Origin: CAYUAI01 sp964442745
Lineage (GTDB): Bacteria; Pseudomonadota; Gammaproteobacteria; S012-40
Assembly (NCBI GenBank): GCA_964442745.1
Contig: CAYUAI010000094.1
Location: forward strand, 1 to 15,027
Direction: 5' to 3'
DNA: 15,027 bases
Of this stretch, positions 1-6,999 are shown in pieces. The notes under the pieces are model-generated. The model ran no database searches, was not told where the DNA came from, and saw nothing but the letters and a program-made list of their open reading frames with translations. Numbering within the stretch: the stretch's first letter is position 1; each line of letters opens with the position of its first letter. A program made the translations under genes and the position numbers.

Positions 1-126
1 GCAAGGCAAAAACCTCTAAAAAAGGTATCTATTTAATCCGGTCACGCCATAGCACGTGATGACATCACTCATGGCGGATGTGGATTCGCTACCTGGGGAA
101 AAGAAGATGATGCGTTATTTTTTTAA
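1..126 (+). pseudogene. possible 3' tail of an unrecognised gene, with one frameshift
   Basis: Two plus-strand frames follow each other. The first reads KAKTSKKGIYLIRSRHST from base 3 and stops at 57-59. The second, open from base 37, continues with ARDDITHGGCGFATWGKEDDALFF and stops at 124-126. Joined by one frameshift near base 45 they would make a plausible protein end. The family is not recognised and the gene would begin outside the window. The same bases contain a hairpin (CGCCAT at 45-50 with ATGGCG at 71-76, and an inner palindrome at 56-68), so the stretch may instead be non-coding. This is a weak call. From 127 to 305 nothing was recognised, and no clear terminator for the nrdJ genes was found there. 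Confidence 0.2.
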
Positions 127-305
127 TGATTTTTTCTGAAATCAGTTTAAGCTTACCTCGAAATCATCATGTGTGTGGAATATAAAAATTTATGGTTTAT
201 TTTCCATTAATGATGGATGATAGACCCCTTATTATATTTGATTAAAAGGACCCAAAAACTTTTTTCTACTTAGGAATGGGCGACGTAATAATCATTTGGC
301 ATAAA

Positions 306-1001
306 TCATCCGCATTTAGAGTCACCGCAGTTAAGGCACGTCAAGCAGCCATCCATTTTTAGTGCGGCCTTAGTGTTACACTTTTCGCACAATTGAGCCC
401 CGTCTGGAAACTCTGATTGATTATTTTGTTCACCAAGATGGGTTTCTGCCTCGTATTCAGCGCGTTTTTTTCGAAGAAATTCTTTTTGATGATCATCTAA
501 ATCATCATCTTTAATCATGCCAATGAGGCGCAAATGCTCTTCCAGTACATCGCCAATTTCTGCGACGAGGGAAGGCATGTATTTTCCGCCTTTTTTAAAA
601 TAACCGCCTCGGGGATCAAACACGGCTTTAAGTTCTTCCACTAAGAAGGTGCTATCGCCACCTTTACGAAATACCGCAGAAACAATACGCGTCAGCGCCA
701 CGATCCACTGGAAATGATCCATGTTTTTTGAGTTAATAAAAACCTCAAAGGGGCGTCGATGCTCATGCGGCGTATTGGGATTGAGTACCACATCGTTGAT
801 GGTGACATATAAAGCATGTTCGGTCAGTGGTGTTTTAATTTTATAGGTTGAGCCAAACAGCATTTCGGGGCGAGCAATTTTTTCATGCATTTGCTCTACG
901 GTTTGTTCTGGTGGTGATGTTTCCGTCGGTATTTTCTCGTTGGCATTATCTTCTTTGACAATGCTGAAGCCAACGATTTTATTGGTGATAGATAGGCTCA
1001 T
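306..1001 (-). CDS. nrdJb: NrdJb, C-terminal subunit of split class II ribonucleotide reductase
   Basis: This 231-residue protein corresponds to the C-terminal part of adenosylcobalamin-dependent ribonucleotide reductases, encoded separately as in Pseudomonas. Residues about 45-165 match the TSCPD-type domain (FEVFINSKNMDHFQWIVALT, then FRKGGDSTFLVEELKAVFDP). Residues 166-195 are charged and probably form a linker or helix. The tail carries six cysteines: C205-x2-C208, C219-x2-C222-x2-C225 and C230. In single-chain relatives the C-terminal cysteines bind metal or pass electrons to the active site, so here the reductant arm is expected to work in trans on NrdJa (inference). It lies 61 bases after nrdJa in the same direction. 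GGAG at 1008-1011 is placed six bases before the ATG, so it has its own ribosome site. The family call is firm; the redox role of the tail comes from family knowledge. Confidence 0.9.
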   Translation of the reverse strand: MSLSITNKIVGFSIVKEDNANEKIPTETSPPEQTVEQMHEKIARPEMLFGSTYKIKTPLTEHALYVTINDVVLNPNTPHEHRRPFEVFINSKNMDHFQWIVALTRIVSAVFRKGGDSTFLVEELKAVFDPRGGYFKKGGKYMPSLVAEIGDVLEEHLRLIGMIKDDDLDDHQKEFLRKKRAEYEAETHLGEQNNQSEFPDGAQLCEKCNTKAALKMDGCLTCLNCGDSKCG

Positions 1002-1020
1002 CGAGTACTCCGTGTGGCCA

Positions 1021-1042
1021 CTCGACTTTTTTTTATGTCGAG
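1021..1042 (-). other. hairpin between nrdJa and nrdJb
   Basis: A perfect 6-bp inverted repeat (CTCGAC at 1021-1026, GTCGAG at 1037-1042) encloses a ten-base, nearly pure A loop on the transcript strand. It lies between the nrdJa stop and the nrdJb ribosome site at 1008-1011. No U-tract follows it on the transcript, so it is not a terminator for this operon. It may stabilise or help process the two-gene message. Function unknown. Confidence 0.5.
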
Positions 1043-1062
1043 AGGCGGGTGTTAATCGTTAG

Positions 1063-3216
1063 TTAAAATTTACCGTAATAACCTTCTTTTAGGGCATCAT
1101 AAAGATTGGCAGCGGTATGCATCTCTCCGTCGTATTCAATTTGTTCATCACCTTTCGCTTCGATAGCGGTACCATCATCTAAGGTAAAACGATAAACCGT
1201 GTTTTTTAAATCTTGTTCTTTAACCAATACGCCTTGAAAGGCTTCTGGGTTAAAGCGAAAAGTGGTACATCCCTTCAGGCCTTGTTCATAGGCGTATAAA
1301 TAAACGTCTTTAAAATCTTCATAGGGATAGTCGGTAGGAATATTGGCGGTTTTGGAAATAGAGGAATCAATCCACTTCTGGGCGGCGGCTTGCACATCGA
1401 CATGTTGCTTCGGGGTGATATCATCAGCGGTAATGAAATAATCCGGTAGTTTTTCTGCCTTAGTCTCTGCATAGGGGCGGGCATCGGGGTTGATCATTTC
1501 TTGATAGGCTAATAATTCAAACGAATAAACGTCAACTTTTTCTTTGGTCTTTTTGCCTTCTCGAATAATATTACGAAAATAATGATGGGCAAAACTGGGT
1601 TCAATGCCGTTGCTGGCGTTATTGGCCAGTGATAGCGAAATAGTGCCGGTAGGGGCAATGGAAGTGTGGTGAGTAAATCGAGCCCCGACGGCTTCGAGTT
1701 GTTTAACAAGATCGGCATCAATATCCGCAATATTTTGCATATAATGACTATATTTCGCATGCAGTACCTTGCCTTTGACAAGATCACCCACTTGATAACC
1801 ATCAGTACGCATTTGTGGTTGTTTGCGTAGCATTTCTGGGGTGACTTCAAAGTCTTCTTCCATGATGGGGGCGGGGCCTTTTTCCAGGCTCAAGTCCAGT
1901 GCGCTACGCCAACCTTGCACGGCCATCTCTTGGGTGACTTTTTCAGTGAATGCCAAGCTCTCTGTCGCCCCATAACGCATGCGCAACATGGTCAGGGTTG
2001 AGCCTAAGCCTAAATAGCCCATACCGTGTCGTCGCTTGTGCAAAATTTCATGCTGCTGTTGTTCCAGTGGCAAGCCGTTTATTTCCACGACGTTATCTAG
2101 CAGGCGGGTAAAAATGGCCACCGTGGTGCGGTATTCTTCCCAGTCAAAGTTCGCTTGTTCGGTAAAAGGTTTGTTGACAAAACGGGTGAGATTGATAGAA
2201 CCCAATAGACAAGAGCCGTAAGGGGGAAGTCCCTGTTCACCACATGGGTTCGTAGCCCGGATATTTTCGCAGAACCAATTGTTGTTCATTTCATTCATTT
2301 TGTCGATCAAGACAAAACCCGGCTCGGCAAAATCATAGGTGGACGCCATAATCGAGTCCCACAAGCGGCGTGCTTTAATGGTCCGATAGATTTTACAGGC
2401 CACCAGTTCTTCATCATTGATGATATAGGGGTGGGTGACGGGCCAACTGCGCCAGATAACTTGTTGTGCATTGTCAAGATCAATGGCATCTAAGGCGGCT
2501 TCTTTTTCCGTTAAAGGAAAAGCCAATTGCCAGTCGATGTCATTTTTTACAGCTTCCATAAATTCTTTGGTAATGAGTAAGGAAAGATTAAATTGGCGTA
2601 ACCGACCATCTTCACGTTTGGCTCGGATAAATTCCATGACATCGGGATGTCCGACATCGAAGGTGGCCATTTGTGCCCCTCGTCGGCCACCCGCTGAGGA
2701 AACGGTAAAACACATTTTGTCGTAAATATCCATGAACGACAATGGGCCTGAGGTGTAGGCGCCGGCCCCAGAAACATACGCGCCTTTGCCACGTAATGTG
2801 GAAAATTCATAACCGATACCCGAACCGGCTTTTAAGGTTAAACCGGCTTCATGAACTTTCGCCAGAATGTCGTCCATGGAATCTTCGATGGTGCCGGAGA
2901 CCGTGCAATTAATGGTTGAGGTGGCCGGTTTGTACGCTAGAGCGCCAGCATTCGAGGTAATACGCCCGGCAGGAATCGCCCCTCGGCGAAGTGCCCACAA
3001 AAAATCTTCATACCATTTGTCACGTTTCGCTTGGGTTTCTTCAACCTCGGAGAGTGCCCGTGCCACTCGCTTATAGGTATCATCAATGGTTTTATCAATG
3101 GCGGTGCCATCTTTTGTTTTTAAGCGATACTTCTTATCCCAGATATCAAGGGAGGCTGTTTGAAAATCAATTTCCAAAACAGTATTGGGTACAGCTTTTA
3201 AATGGGCTGATTTCAT
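1063..3216 (-). CDS. nrdJa: NrdJa, catalytic subunit of adenosylcobalamin-dependent ribonucleotide reductase
   Basis: This enzyme converts ribonucleotides to deoxyribonucleotides using a cobalamin-generated thiyl radical, with or without oxygen. The chosen ATG gives 717 residues. AGAAAGGGG stands nine bases before this ATG, while the 20 codons further upstream start with TTG and overlap a hairpin, so the longer start is rejected. Key residues in this numbering are N323-P-C325-G-E327 (radical cysteine with its Asn/Glu partners), C104 in TINCTVSGT and C336 in YGSCLLGS. The 11-residue gap between C325 and C336 matches the family spacing, so C104 and C336 are the likely redox pair. APTGTISLSLANNASNGIEP is the conserved phosphate-loop region, and KGCTTFRFNP marks the end of the barrel. 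There is no C-terminal cysteine motif; NrdJb supplies it. The frame is intact. Confidence 0.95.
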   Translation of the reverse strand: MKSAHLKAVPNTVLEIDFQTASLDIWDKKYRLKTKDGTAIDKTIDDTYKRVARALSEVEETQAKRDKWYEDFLWALRRGAIPAGRITSNAGALAYKPATSTINCTVSGTIEDSMDDILAKVHEAGLTLKAGSGIGYEFSTLRGKGAYVSGAGAYTSGPLSFMDIYDKMCFTVSSAGGRRGAQMATFDVGHPDVMEFIRAKREDGRLRQFNLSLLITKEFMEAVKNDIDWQLAFPLTEKEAALDAIDLDNAQQVIWRSWPVTHPYIINDEELVACKIYRTIKARRLWDSIMASTYDFAEPGFVLIDKMNEMNNNWFCENIRATNPCGEQGLPPYGSCLLGSINLTRFVNKPFTEQANFDWEEYRTTVAIFTRLLDNVVEINGLPLEQQQHEILHKRRHGMGYLGLGSTLTMLRMRYGATESLAFTEKVTQEMAVQGWRSALDLSLEKGPAPIMEEDFEVTPEMLRKQPQMRTDGYQVGDLVKGKVLHAKYSHYMQNIADIDADLVKQLEAVGARFTHHTSIAPTGTISLSLANNASNGIEPSFAHHYFRNIIREGKKTKEKVDVYSFELLAYQEMINPDARPYAETKAEKLPDYFITADDITPKQHVDVQAAAQKWIDSSISKTANIPTDYPYEDFKDVYLYAYEQGLKGCTTFRFNPEAFQGVLVKEQDLKNTVYRFTLDDGTAIEAKGDEQIEYDGEMHTAANLYDALKEGYYGKF

Positions 3217-3258
3217 CGGTACGAACCCCTTTCTAGTTTTTGAGACGTCATTTGGATC

Positions 3259-3317
3259 AAAAAAATACCACTGCAAAATATGTTATTCACATCCTGTTTT
3301 TGCGGTGGTATTTTTTT
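3259..3317 (-). terminator. attenuator-like hairpin in the nrdJ leader
   Basis: Long inverted repeat: the left arm at 3259-3278 (aaaaaaataccactgcaaaa) pairs over about 20 bp with the right arm at about 3298-3317. One A/G difference becomes a G-U pair in one orientation, and the loop is about 19 bases. Both ends are flanked by A/T runs, so the nrdJ transcript ends this hairpin with a run of seven U about 40 bases before the nrdJa start. It has the shape of an intrinsic terminator within the 5' leader. It could also end rightward transcription. Regulation by attenuation is inferred. Confidence 0.55.
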
Positions 3318-3618
3318 GACTCGATGGCGGCTAAATATTAATTAAAAATGGCGGAGAGCGTCATTATTTCTTCCCGCTTTGGCACAAAATTTAATCAGCT
3401 CGGCTATCGATTAGAGCGACTGAAGTGAGAGTATCAATGTAGGTTTTCAGGTTCAAGGTACATCATTGTTGGTTATATAATCGCTGAGGTGAGTGATTGC
3501 TCTGTCAAGTAATATCGTCATTTTTCTTTCGTAAAATAAAGTTCTTGTGAAATCAAATTGCTGCGCGATGACTTCACTCTCGTCGTTTAAATATTGGCTA
3601 ATTAGCGAAGTTTTCATA
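3277..3618 (-). promoter_or_regulatory. long 5' leader of nrdJa
   Basis: This stretch lies between the NrdR-box-like site and nrdJa and holds no credible gene. If the promoter is near 3619-3660, the leader is about 400 bases. It ends in the attenuator-like hairpin. A small frame, MTLSAIFN (3364 down to 3338), has a ribosome-site-like GGGAAG five bases upstream. That site can pair imperfectly with CTCTCCGC just downstream. No full cobalamin riboswitch core was found by eye, although GAACCTGAAAACCTAC (near 3445-3460) resembles part of one. The leader may be a regulatory RNA; the ligand or mechanism is unknown. Confidence 0.35.
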
Positions 3619-3634
3619 CCACTATATGTTGTGT
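3619..3634 (-). promoter_or_regulatory. NrdR-box-like operator upstream of nrdJa
   Basis: On the minus strand this reads ACACAACATATAGTGG. It differs at only a few positions from the 16-base NrdR box as I know it (close to ACACwATATwTwGTGT). NrdR is the ATP/dATP-sensing repressor of ribonucleotide reductase genes. Boxes normally come in pairs. A weaker candidate, AGCCAATATTTAAACG, lies 35 bases downstream on the transcript (3599-3584), which is not the ideal helical spacing. No convincing -35/-10 pair was identified around it. Confidence 0.6.
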
Positions 3635-3916
3635 ATTGTAGTTTTCTTTACATCAAGTTGCAAAGATAATAAAATCCTTAAAAAACATTAGGTTGATGTT
3701 TAATCTTTTAATTTCAGGCGGTTACAGGAGGCTTATTTACTGGGCGGTGCAACCACAATATCTAGTGTTTTCTATTTCCAATTTTTTGACGCCAATTTGG
3801 CATTATAATGAAGTCATTGGCTTCTTCCTACTTGCATTTCGCCACTCGTATATGATTTTGTTTGATTCCTCGGCCATGCCACAAATATGAGCGTTTCTCA
3901 AAAAATTTTAGAGGGC
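3635..3916. other. non-coding region between nrdJ and hsp20
   Basis: This is A+T-rich sequence separating the divergent nrdJ and hsp20 control regions. A 65-codon plus-strand frame (3693-3890) has no ribosome site and no recognisable protein character, so it is not called. The region should contain the nrdJ promoter, but no convincing hexamer pair was found. Confidence 0.4.
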
Positions 3917-3945
3917 TATTGAAAAAAAAATTGCGACCTCCATCT
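3917..3945 (+). promoter_or_regulatory. sigma32-type heat-shock promoter of hsp20
   Basis: TATTGAAA at 3917-3924 resembles the CTTGAAA -35 element. CTCCATCT at 3938-3945 matches CCCCATNT at seven of eight positions. The gap of about 13 bases is in the sigma32 range. The predicted start near 3952 gives a leader of about 100 bases. This fits heat-shock induction of the small chaperone that follows. Confidence 0.65.
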
Positions 3946-3970
3946 GGTAAATAAGAGCAAGCAAAACGAA

Positions 3971-4046
3971 TATGTTTATTCATCGAGACGGATGAGCAAA
4001 GCCAAAAATAAACATAGTCAATGTATTCAAAAAACTGAGGAGTTTT
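3971..4046 (+). promoter_or_regulatory. folded 5' leader of hsp20, possible RNA thermometer
   Basis: A perfect 10-bp inverted repeat (TATGTTTATT at 3971-3980, AATAAACATA at 4007-4016) surrounds a second small hairpin (CATC 3981-3984, GATG 3991-3994). Directly after it, AAAACT-GAGG-AGTTTT at 4031-4046 is a perfect 6-bp, A/U-rich stem holding part of the ribosome site in its loop and stem. Weak stems over ribosome sites are known in small heat-shock genes as RNA thermometers (ROSE, fourU). This one matches neither class clearly, so the role is inferred. Confidence 0.35.
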
Positions 4047-4050
4047 AAAA

Positions 4051-4500
4051 ATGATGAACGTGACTCGATATGAACCCTGGCAGGCTTTAACCCAATGGAA
4101 TCGTGAATTGGGTCGGGTATTTTTTAGAACGTCATTGAATGGTGATCGGCCCGTGACGAAAGCGCAAATAGATGATTGGGTGCCGGCCGTGGACATTCAG
4201 GAAGAAGCTGACAACTATGTGATTTATGCGGATATTCCTGGGGTGGACCCTAAAGATATTGAAATTACGATGGAGAAAGGTGTGCTCAGTATTCAAGGTC
4301 AAAGAAAAGATGAAACCAAAGCGTCATATGAAAATTATCAACGTGTTGAGCGCGTGCAGGGTTCATTCTCCCGGCGTTTCAATTTGCCCGAGCAAGTCGA
4401 TACAGAGTCGATTTCTGCCACAGGTAAACATGGTGTGTTGGAGATAATCATTCCCAAATTAAAGCTAGAACCACCTCGAAAAATTAATGTTCAAAGCTAG
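4051..4500 (+). CDS. small heat-shock protein, Hsp20/alpha-crystallin family
   Basis: This 149-residue cytoplasmic chaperone holds unfolding proteins in an ATP-independent way for refolding by DnaK/ClpB. The alpha-crystallin domain spans about residues 43-137, with WVPAVDI at its start, the strand GVLSIQGQR (77-85), FSRRFNLP (106-113) and GVLEIIIPK (128-136). The short C-terminal tail holds I145-N-V147, the I-x-I/V anchor used in oligomer assembly. GAGG at 4037-4040 sits ten bases before the first ATG, with the GGAG register closer. A second ATG follows at once and either could start. The gene has its own sigma32-like promoter and a terminator at 4582-4620, so it is monocistronic. It resembles the class A bacterial group better than IbpA/IbpB, so no symbol is given. 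Confidence 0.93.
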   Translation: MMNVTRYEPWQALTQWNRELGRVFFRTSLNGDRPVTKAQIDDWVPAVDIQEEADNYVIYADIPGVDPKDIEITMEKGVLSIQGQRKDETKASYENYQRVERVQGSFSRRFNLPEQVDTESISATGKHGVLEIIIPKLKLEPPRKINVQS

Positions 4501-4581
4501 TGTTTTATCAATACTAAACTCATTTCTCCCTCTACCCGTATTGCTTGCAAATCACTGAGTGAGTAAGGCGGGTAGCCCTTC

Positions 4582-4620
4582 AAGGCAGAGGCATTCATGC
4601 TTCTGCCTTTTTTATTTTTT
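4582..4620 (+). terminator. rho-independent terminator of hsp20
   Basis: AAGGCAGAGGC (4582-4592) pairs with GCTTCTGCCTT (4599-4609) over 11 bp with one G-U pair, around the six-base loop ATTCAT. A T-rich tail follows (4609-4620). It ends hsp20 transcription about 80 bases after the stop, so degQ needs its own promoter in 4621-4738; none was recognised there. Confidence 0.85.
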
Positions 4621-4738
4621 CTAACATTTTTTTGTTGAATGGAGCCATTGAAAGAGGTCTTTATCATCTTGCCTCTGGTGTCTTTAGTGGGCGATAATCT
4701 GCTTAGTGTAACGAAATTAAAGTAGGAGTGTATTGTTG

Positions 4739-6121
4739 ATGAAAGCCATTGTTCGACCACCGTTGATTTTTATATTTTTTTGTTTTTTCGTACTTCCTAT
4801 CAATCATGTATTCGCTGCGATTCCTTTTGAACAAATGGCTGAGGCAAGCGGGCAACCCGTCCCTTCACTCGCACCAATGCTGAAAAAAGTAACACCCGCC
4901 GTGGTCAATATATCAACCCGAAGTCGGGTACGAGTGCGAGACAATCCGTTATTTCAAGATCCATTTTTTCGGCGATTTTTCAATATCCCTGAACGACCAC
5001 GTGAGAAAATCACCCAAAGTCTTGGTTCGGGTGTCGTGATCGATGCCGAGCAGGGTTATGTGATTACCAATAACCATGTGGTTCACAAAGCCGATGAGAT
5101 TACTGTGACGTTGCGCGATGGGCGGCGCTTGCTGGCAAAAATTGTTGGCACTGATCCTGATTCAGATGTGGCTGTCATTCAAGTCCCGGCTAACGACTTG
5201 AATGCGGTACCGCTAGCGAATTCCGATAATCTGCAAGTCGGTGATTTTGTGGTGGCGATTGGTAATCCTTTTGGCTTGGGGCAAACGGTGACTTCAGGTA
5301 TTGTCAGTGCATTAGGGCGGAGTGGTCTAGGGATTGAAGGCTATGAAGATTTTATTCAAACAGACGCTTCGATTAACCCTGGCAATTCAGGCGGTGCGTT
5401 AGTCAATTTGCATGGCGAGCTCGTGGGTATTAATACCGCGATTATTGCGCCAGCCGGAGGCAATGTGGGAATAGGTTTTGCTATACCTGTGAATATGGTA
5501 AACGATATCATGCAACAGCTCATTAAACACGGTGAAGTCAGGCGTGGTCGGTTAGGCGTATATATTCAAGATTTAACGGCGGATCTAGCCAGAGCTTTTG
5601 GTATGAAGCAGTTATCAGGTGCGGTGATCTCGCAAACTGTGAATGATTCACCAGCCGAGCGGGCTGGCTTGCGAGCTGGTGATGTCATCATAAAAATGAA
5701 TAAACGTCGAGTGTCTAACGCCAGCGATTTACGTAACTTGATTGGTTTATTGAGGGTAGGTCAAAAAATCAATGTGACGGTGATGCGTAATGGAGAAATG
5801 TTAAGTTTAACCGCTGAGGTGACGGCCTCAGAACCGGTTAAAACAATGGGTAAAAATATTTCTCCTCGGCTGAGTGGGGCAGAGTTATTGATTGAGGAAC
5901 CGCTATATCAGAATGGCCAATCAGGTATTCGTGTGCAACGTGTTACGCGAAGAAGCGCCGCCTGGCGGGCAGGTTTACGTGCTGGGGACATTATTTTTTC
6001 TGCGAATAAGCAACAGGTTTCTAATTTTGATGAGCTGAGACAAGCGATTGCAAGAAGCCGTAGAAGCCTTTTGCTGAATATTTTAAGAGGTGATGGCGCT
6101 TTGTTTTTGTTGGTTGAATAA
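4739..6121 (+). CDS. degQ: periplasmic serine endoprotease, DegP/DegQ (HtrA) family
   Basis: This 460-residue secreted protease degrades or refolds damaged envelope proteins. The ATG start is chosen because AGGAG (4724-4728) lies ten bases upstream; two TTG codons just before it are less well placed. Residues 1-27 form a signal peptide with the core LIFIFFCFFVLP and probable cleavage after HVFA. The trypsin-like domain holds the triad H113 (ITNNHVV), D143 (DSDVAV) and S217 (NPGNSGGALV), with GSGVVID ahead. PDZ1 spans about 268-360 (AGLRAGDVIIKMN) and PDZ2 about 380-460 (AGLRAGDIIFSANKQQV). The length and two PDZ domains fit DegP/DegQ rather than DegS. The loop after the signal peptide is short, as in DegQ, but the two cannot be separated safely. 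The frame is intact. No sigmaE-like GAACTT element was found upstream. Confidence 0.93.
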   Translation: MKAIVRPPLIFIFFCFFVLPINHVFAAIPFEQMAEASGQPVPSLAPMLKKVTPAVVNISTRSRVRVRDNPLFQDPFFRRFFNIPERPREKITQSLGSGVVIDAEQGYVITNNHVVHKADEITVTLRDGRRLLAKIVGTDPDSDVAVIQVPANDLNAVPLANSDNLQVGDFVVAIGNPFGLGQTVTSGIVSALGRSGLGIEGYEDFIQTDASINPGNSGGALVNLHGELVGINTAIIAPAGGNVGIGFAIPVNMVNDIMQQLIKHGEVRRGRLGVYIQDLTADLARAFGMKQLSGAVISQTVNDSPAERAGLRAGDVIIKMNKRRVSNASDLRNLIGLLRVGQKINVTVMRNGEMLSLTAEVTASEPVKTMGKNISPRLSGAELLIEEPLYQNGQSGIRVQRVTRRSAAWRAGLRAGDIIFSANKQQVSNFDELRQAIARSRRSLLLNILRGDGALFLLVE

Positions 6122-6140
6122 GGAGTATTCATCTAATCAT

Positions 6141-6264
6141 CGACATTGGGCCGCCTATCATTTGAGCCCGATTGATCCTTGCTTTTTCAAAAATTTTCGT
6201 CAATCGACAATACAACCCGTATTACCTCCTTCGTTATCTTCAAATGTTAGGCGGCCCAATATCG
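6141..6264. repeat. long imperfect inverted repeat downstream of degQ
   Basis: The arms at 6141-6163 and 6242-6264 match over 23 bp with two mismatches. The shared core is ATTGGGCCGCCTA or its complement, and pairing extends a few bases inward. The 78-base interior contains a second inverted repeat (CGATTGA at 6169-6175, TCAATCG at 6200-6206). It has no coding potential and no obvious target-site duplication. It could be a small non-autonomous element of MITE type, or a structured RNA or bidirectional terminator between degQ and the convergent minus-strand gene. The long interior argues against a simple terminator. Confidence 0.6.
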
Positions 6265-6322
6265 GTTTTGTTAGGATTTTTTGGTAATTACATCACAATC
6301 ATTTAATTATGTTTGCTCTTTA

Positions 6323-6712
6323 CTATTCAACAAGTTTTTCAAAATTCGCCGTTGATTCGGCGAAGAGAACCTTTGCATTTTGATAAACATCATTGGAAAA
6401 AAATATCTCTTTTATCTCCGAACTAGGGAACCCAAACATCGCTAACATATTAACGCTGTCTTTTTTGTCAGTATTATGAACAGCTTTTGATATCCTATAC
6501 TCCTTTAATATTACAATATCCAGTTCATTCATCAGTGGTTTAATTTGATTCCGATACTCACGATATTTTACTTCATCAGTAATTTTTAGCACAAATACTA
6601 ACTTAATCATATTGTTGTTTTCTCCGCTTGTAGCTGAATGAGCATAAAAAACGGCGAACACAGCCAATAATAAAATAGTTGTTTTGTTAAATACCATGCA
6701 ATTATTTCTCAT
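6323..6712 (-). CDS. secreted DUF1330-like protein
   Basis: This is a 129-residue protein with an N-terminal signal peptide (core TTILLLAVFAVFYAHS, likely cleavage after HSATS near residue 29). The mature part, about 95 residues, reads like a DUF1330/dimeric alpha-beta barrel fold: KLVFVLKITDEVKYREYRNQIKPLM at its start and NMLAMFGFPSSEIKEIFFSNDVYQNA at its end, matching the family's pattern of a first strand, a Y-x2-Y helix and a late FPS...YQ segment. The biochemical role of this family is not settled, and an exported member is unusual. A second Met at residue 6 has a slightly better upstream GAGA and may be the true start (6697). It lies 64 bases after a truncated SnoaL-like frame in the same direction and may be co-transcribed under MarR control. 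Confidence 0.6.
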   Translation of the reverse strand: MRNNCMVFNKTTILLLAVFAVFYAHSATSGENNNMIKLVFVLKITDEVKYREYRNQIKPLMNELDIVILKEYRISKAVHNTDKKDSVNMLAMFGFPSSEIKEIFFSNDVYQNAKVLFAESTANFEKLVE

Positions 6713-6776
6713 CGGGCTTGGTTAATGATATGGCAGTTGAGAGCTATCCATAGAATGGAAAAAGCTTCACCATCTC

Positions 6777-6956
6777 TTACCTATCTCGCTTTCTTCGTTG
6801 AGCAACCTGTTCGCCAGCAAGCCCCCAATTTCCAGACATCAAATCAATATCAGCACGATTGAATGCTCGATAAAAATTAATGAGGGCATATTCTGGATTT
6901 GAAGCCTTGACGTCAATGTACTCAGATCCTGTTATTGCTGTTTCTGTAATTAGCAT
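6777..6956 (-). pseudogene. truncated SnoaL/NTF2-like protein
   Basis: This is a 59-codon frame. Residues 23-44 (YALINFYRAFNRADIDLMSGNW) match the first helix region of SnoaL-like/NTF2-like small proteins, which usually have 120-150 residues. After the conserved NW the sequence turns into GLAGEQVAQRRKRDR and stops, so the rest of the cone-shaped fold is missing. An indel or deletion is likely. The start is taken at the ATG 13 bases below the palindrome at 6969-6984, but there is no ribosome site. It lies between marR and the DUF1330-like gene. Its placement right after an operator copy suggests the ancestral gene was the main MarR target (inference). Confidence 0.5.
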
Positions 6957-6968
6957 GACTAGTCATAT

Positions 6969-6984
6969 AGTTGTATATACAACT
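6969..6984. promoter_or_regulatory. palindromic operator, second MarR-type site
   Basis: AGTTGTATATACAACT is a perfect 16-base palindrome. It lies 16 bases beyond the marR stop and 13 bases before the truncated SnoaL-like frame. It shares 14 of 16 positions with the site in the marR promoter (7441-7456). Perfect dyads of this size are typical of MarR dimer operators. Confidence 0.65.
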
Positions 6985-6999
6985 TTTATATTAAAAATA

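Noticed and set aside
1275..3236. Several overlapping frames on both strands inside nrdJa
   Set aside because: They are shadows of a strongly conserved gene, with no family resemblance or ribosome sites.
3217..3276. Longer NrdJa start at a TTG (20 extra residues)
   Set aside because: The TTG has no ribosome site and falls inside the terminator-like hairpin, whereas the ATG at 3216 has a good ribosome site.
3420..3620. Adenosylcobalamin riboswitch before nrdJ
   Set aside because: Only one stretch (GAACCTGAAAACCTAC on the minus strand) resembles a riboswitch core segment. The B12 box (GCCACTG followed by GGGAAG at the right spacing) and the upstream conserved segments were not found.
3693..3890. 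65-codon plus-strand frame upstream of hsp20
   Set aside because: No ribosome site, no recognisable domain, and its composition looks like random A+T-rich sequence.
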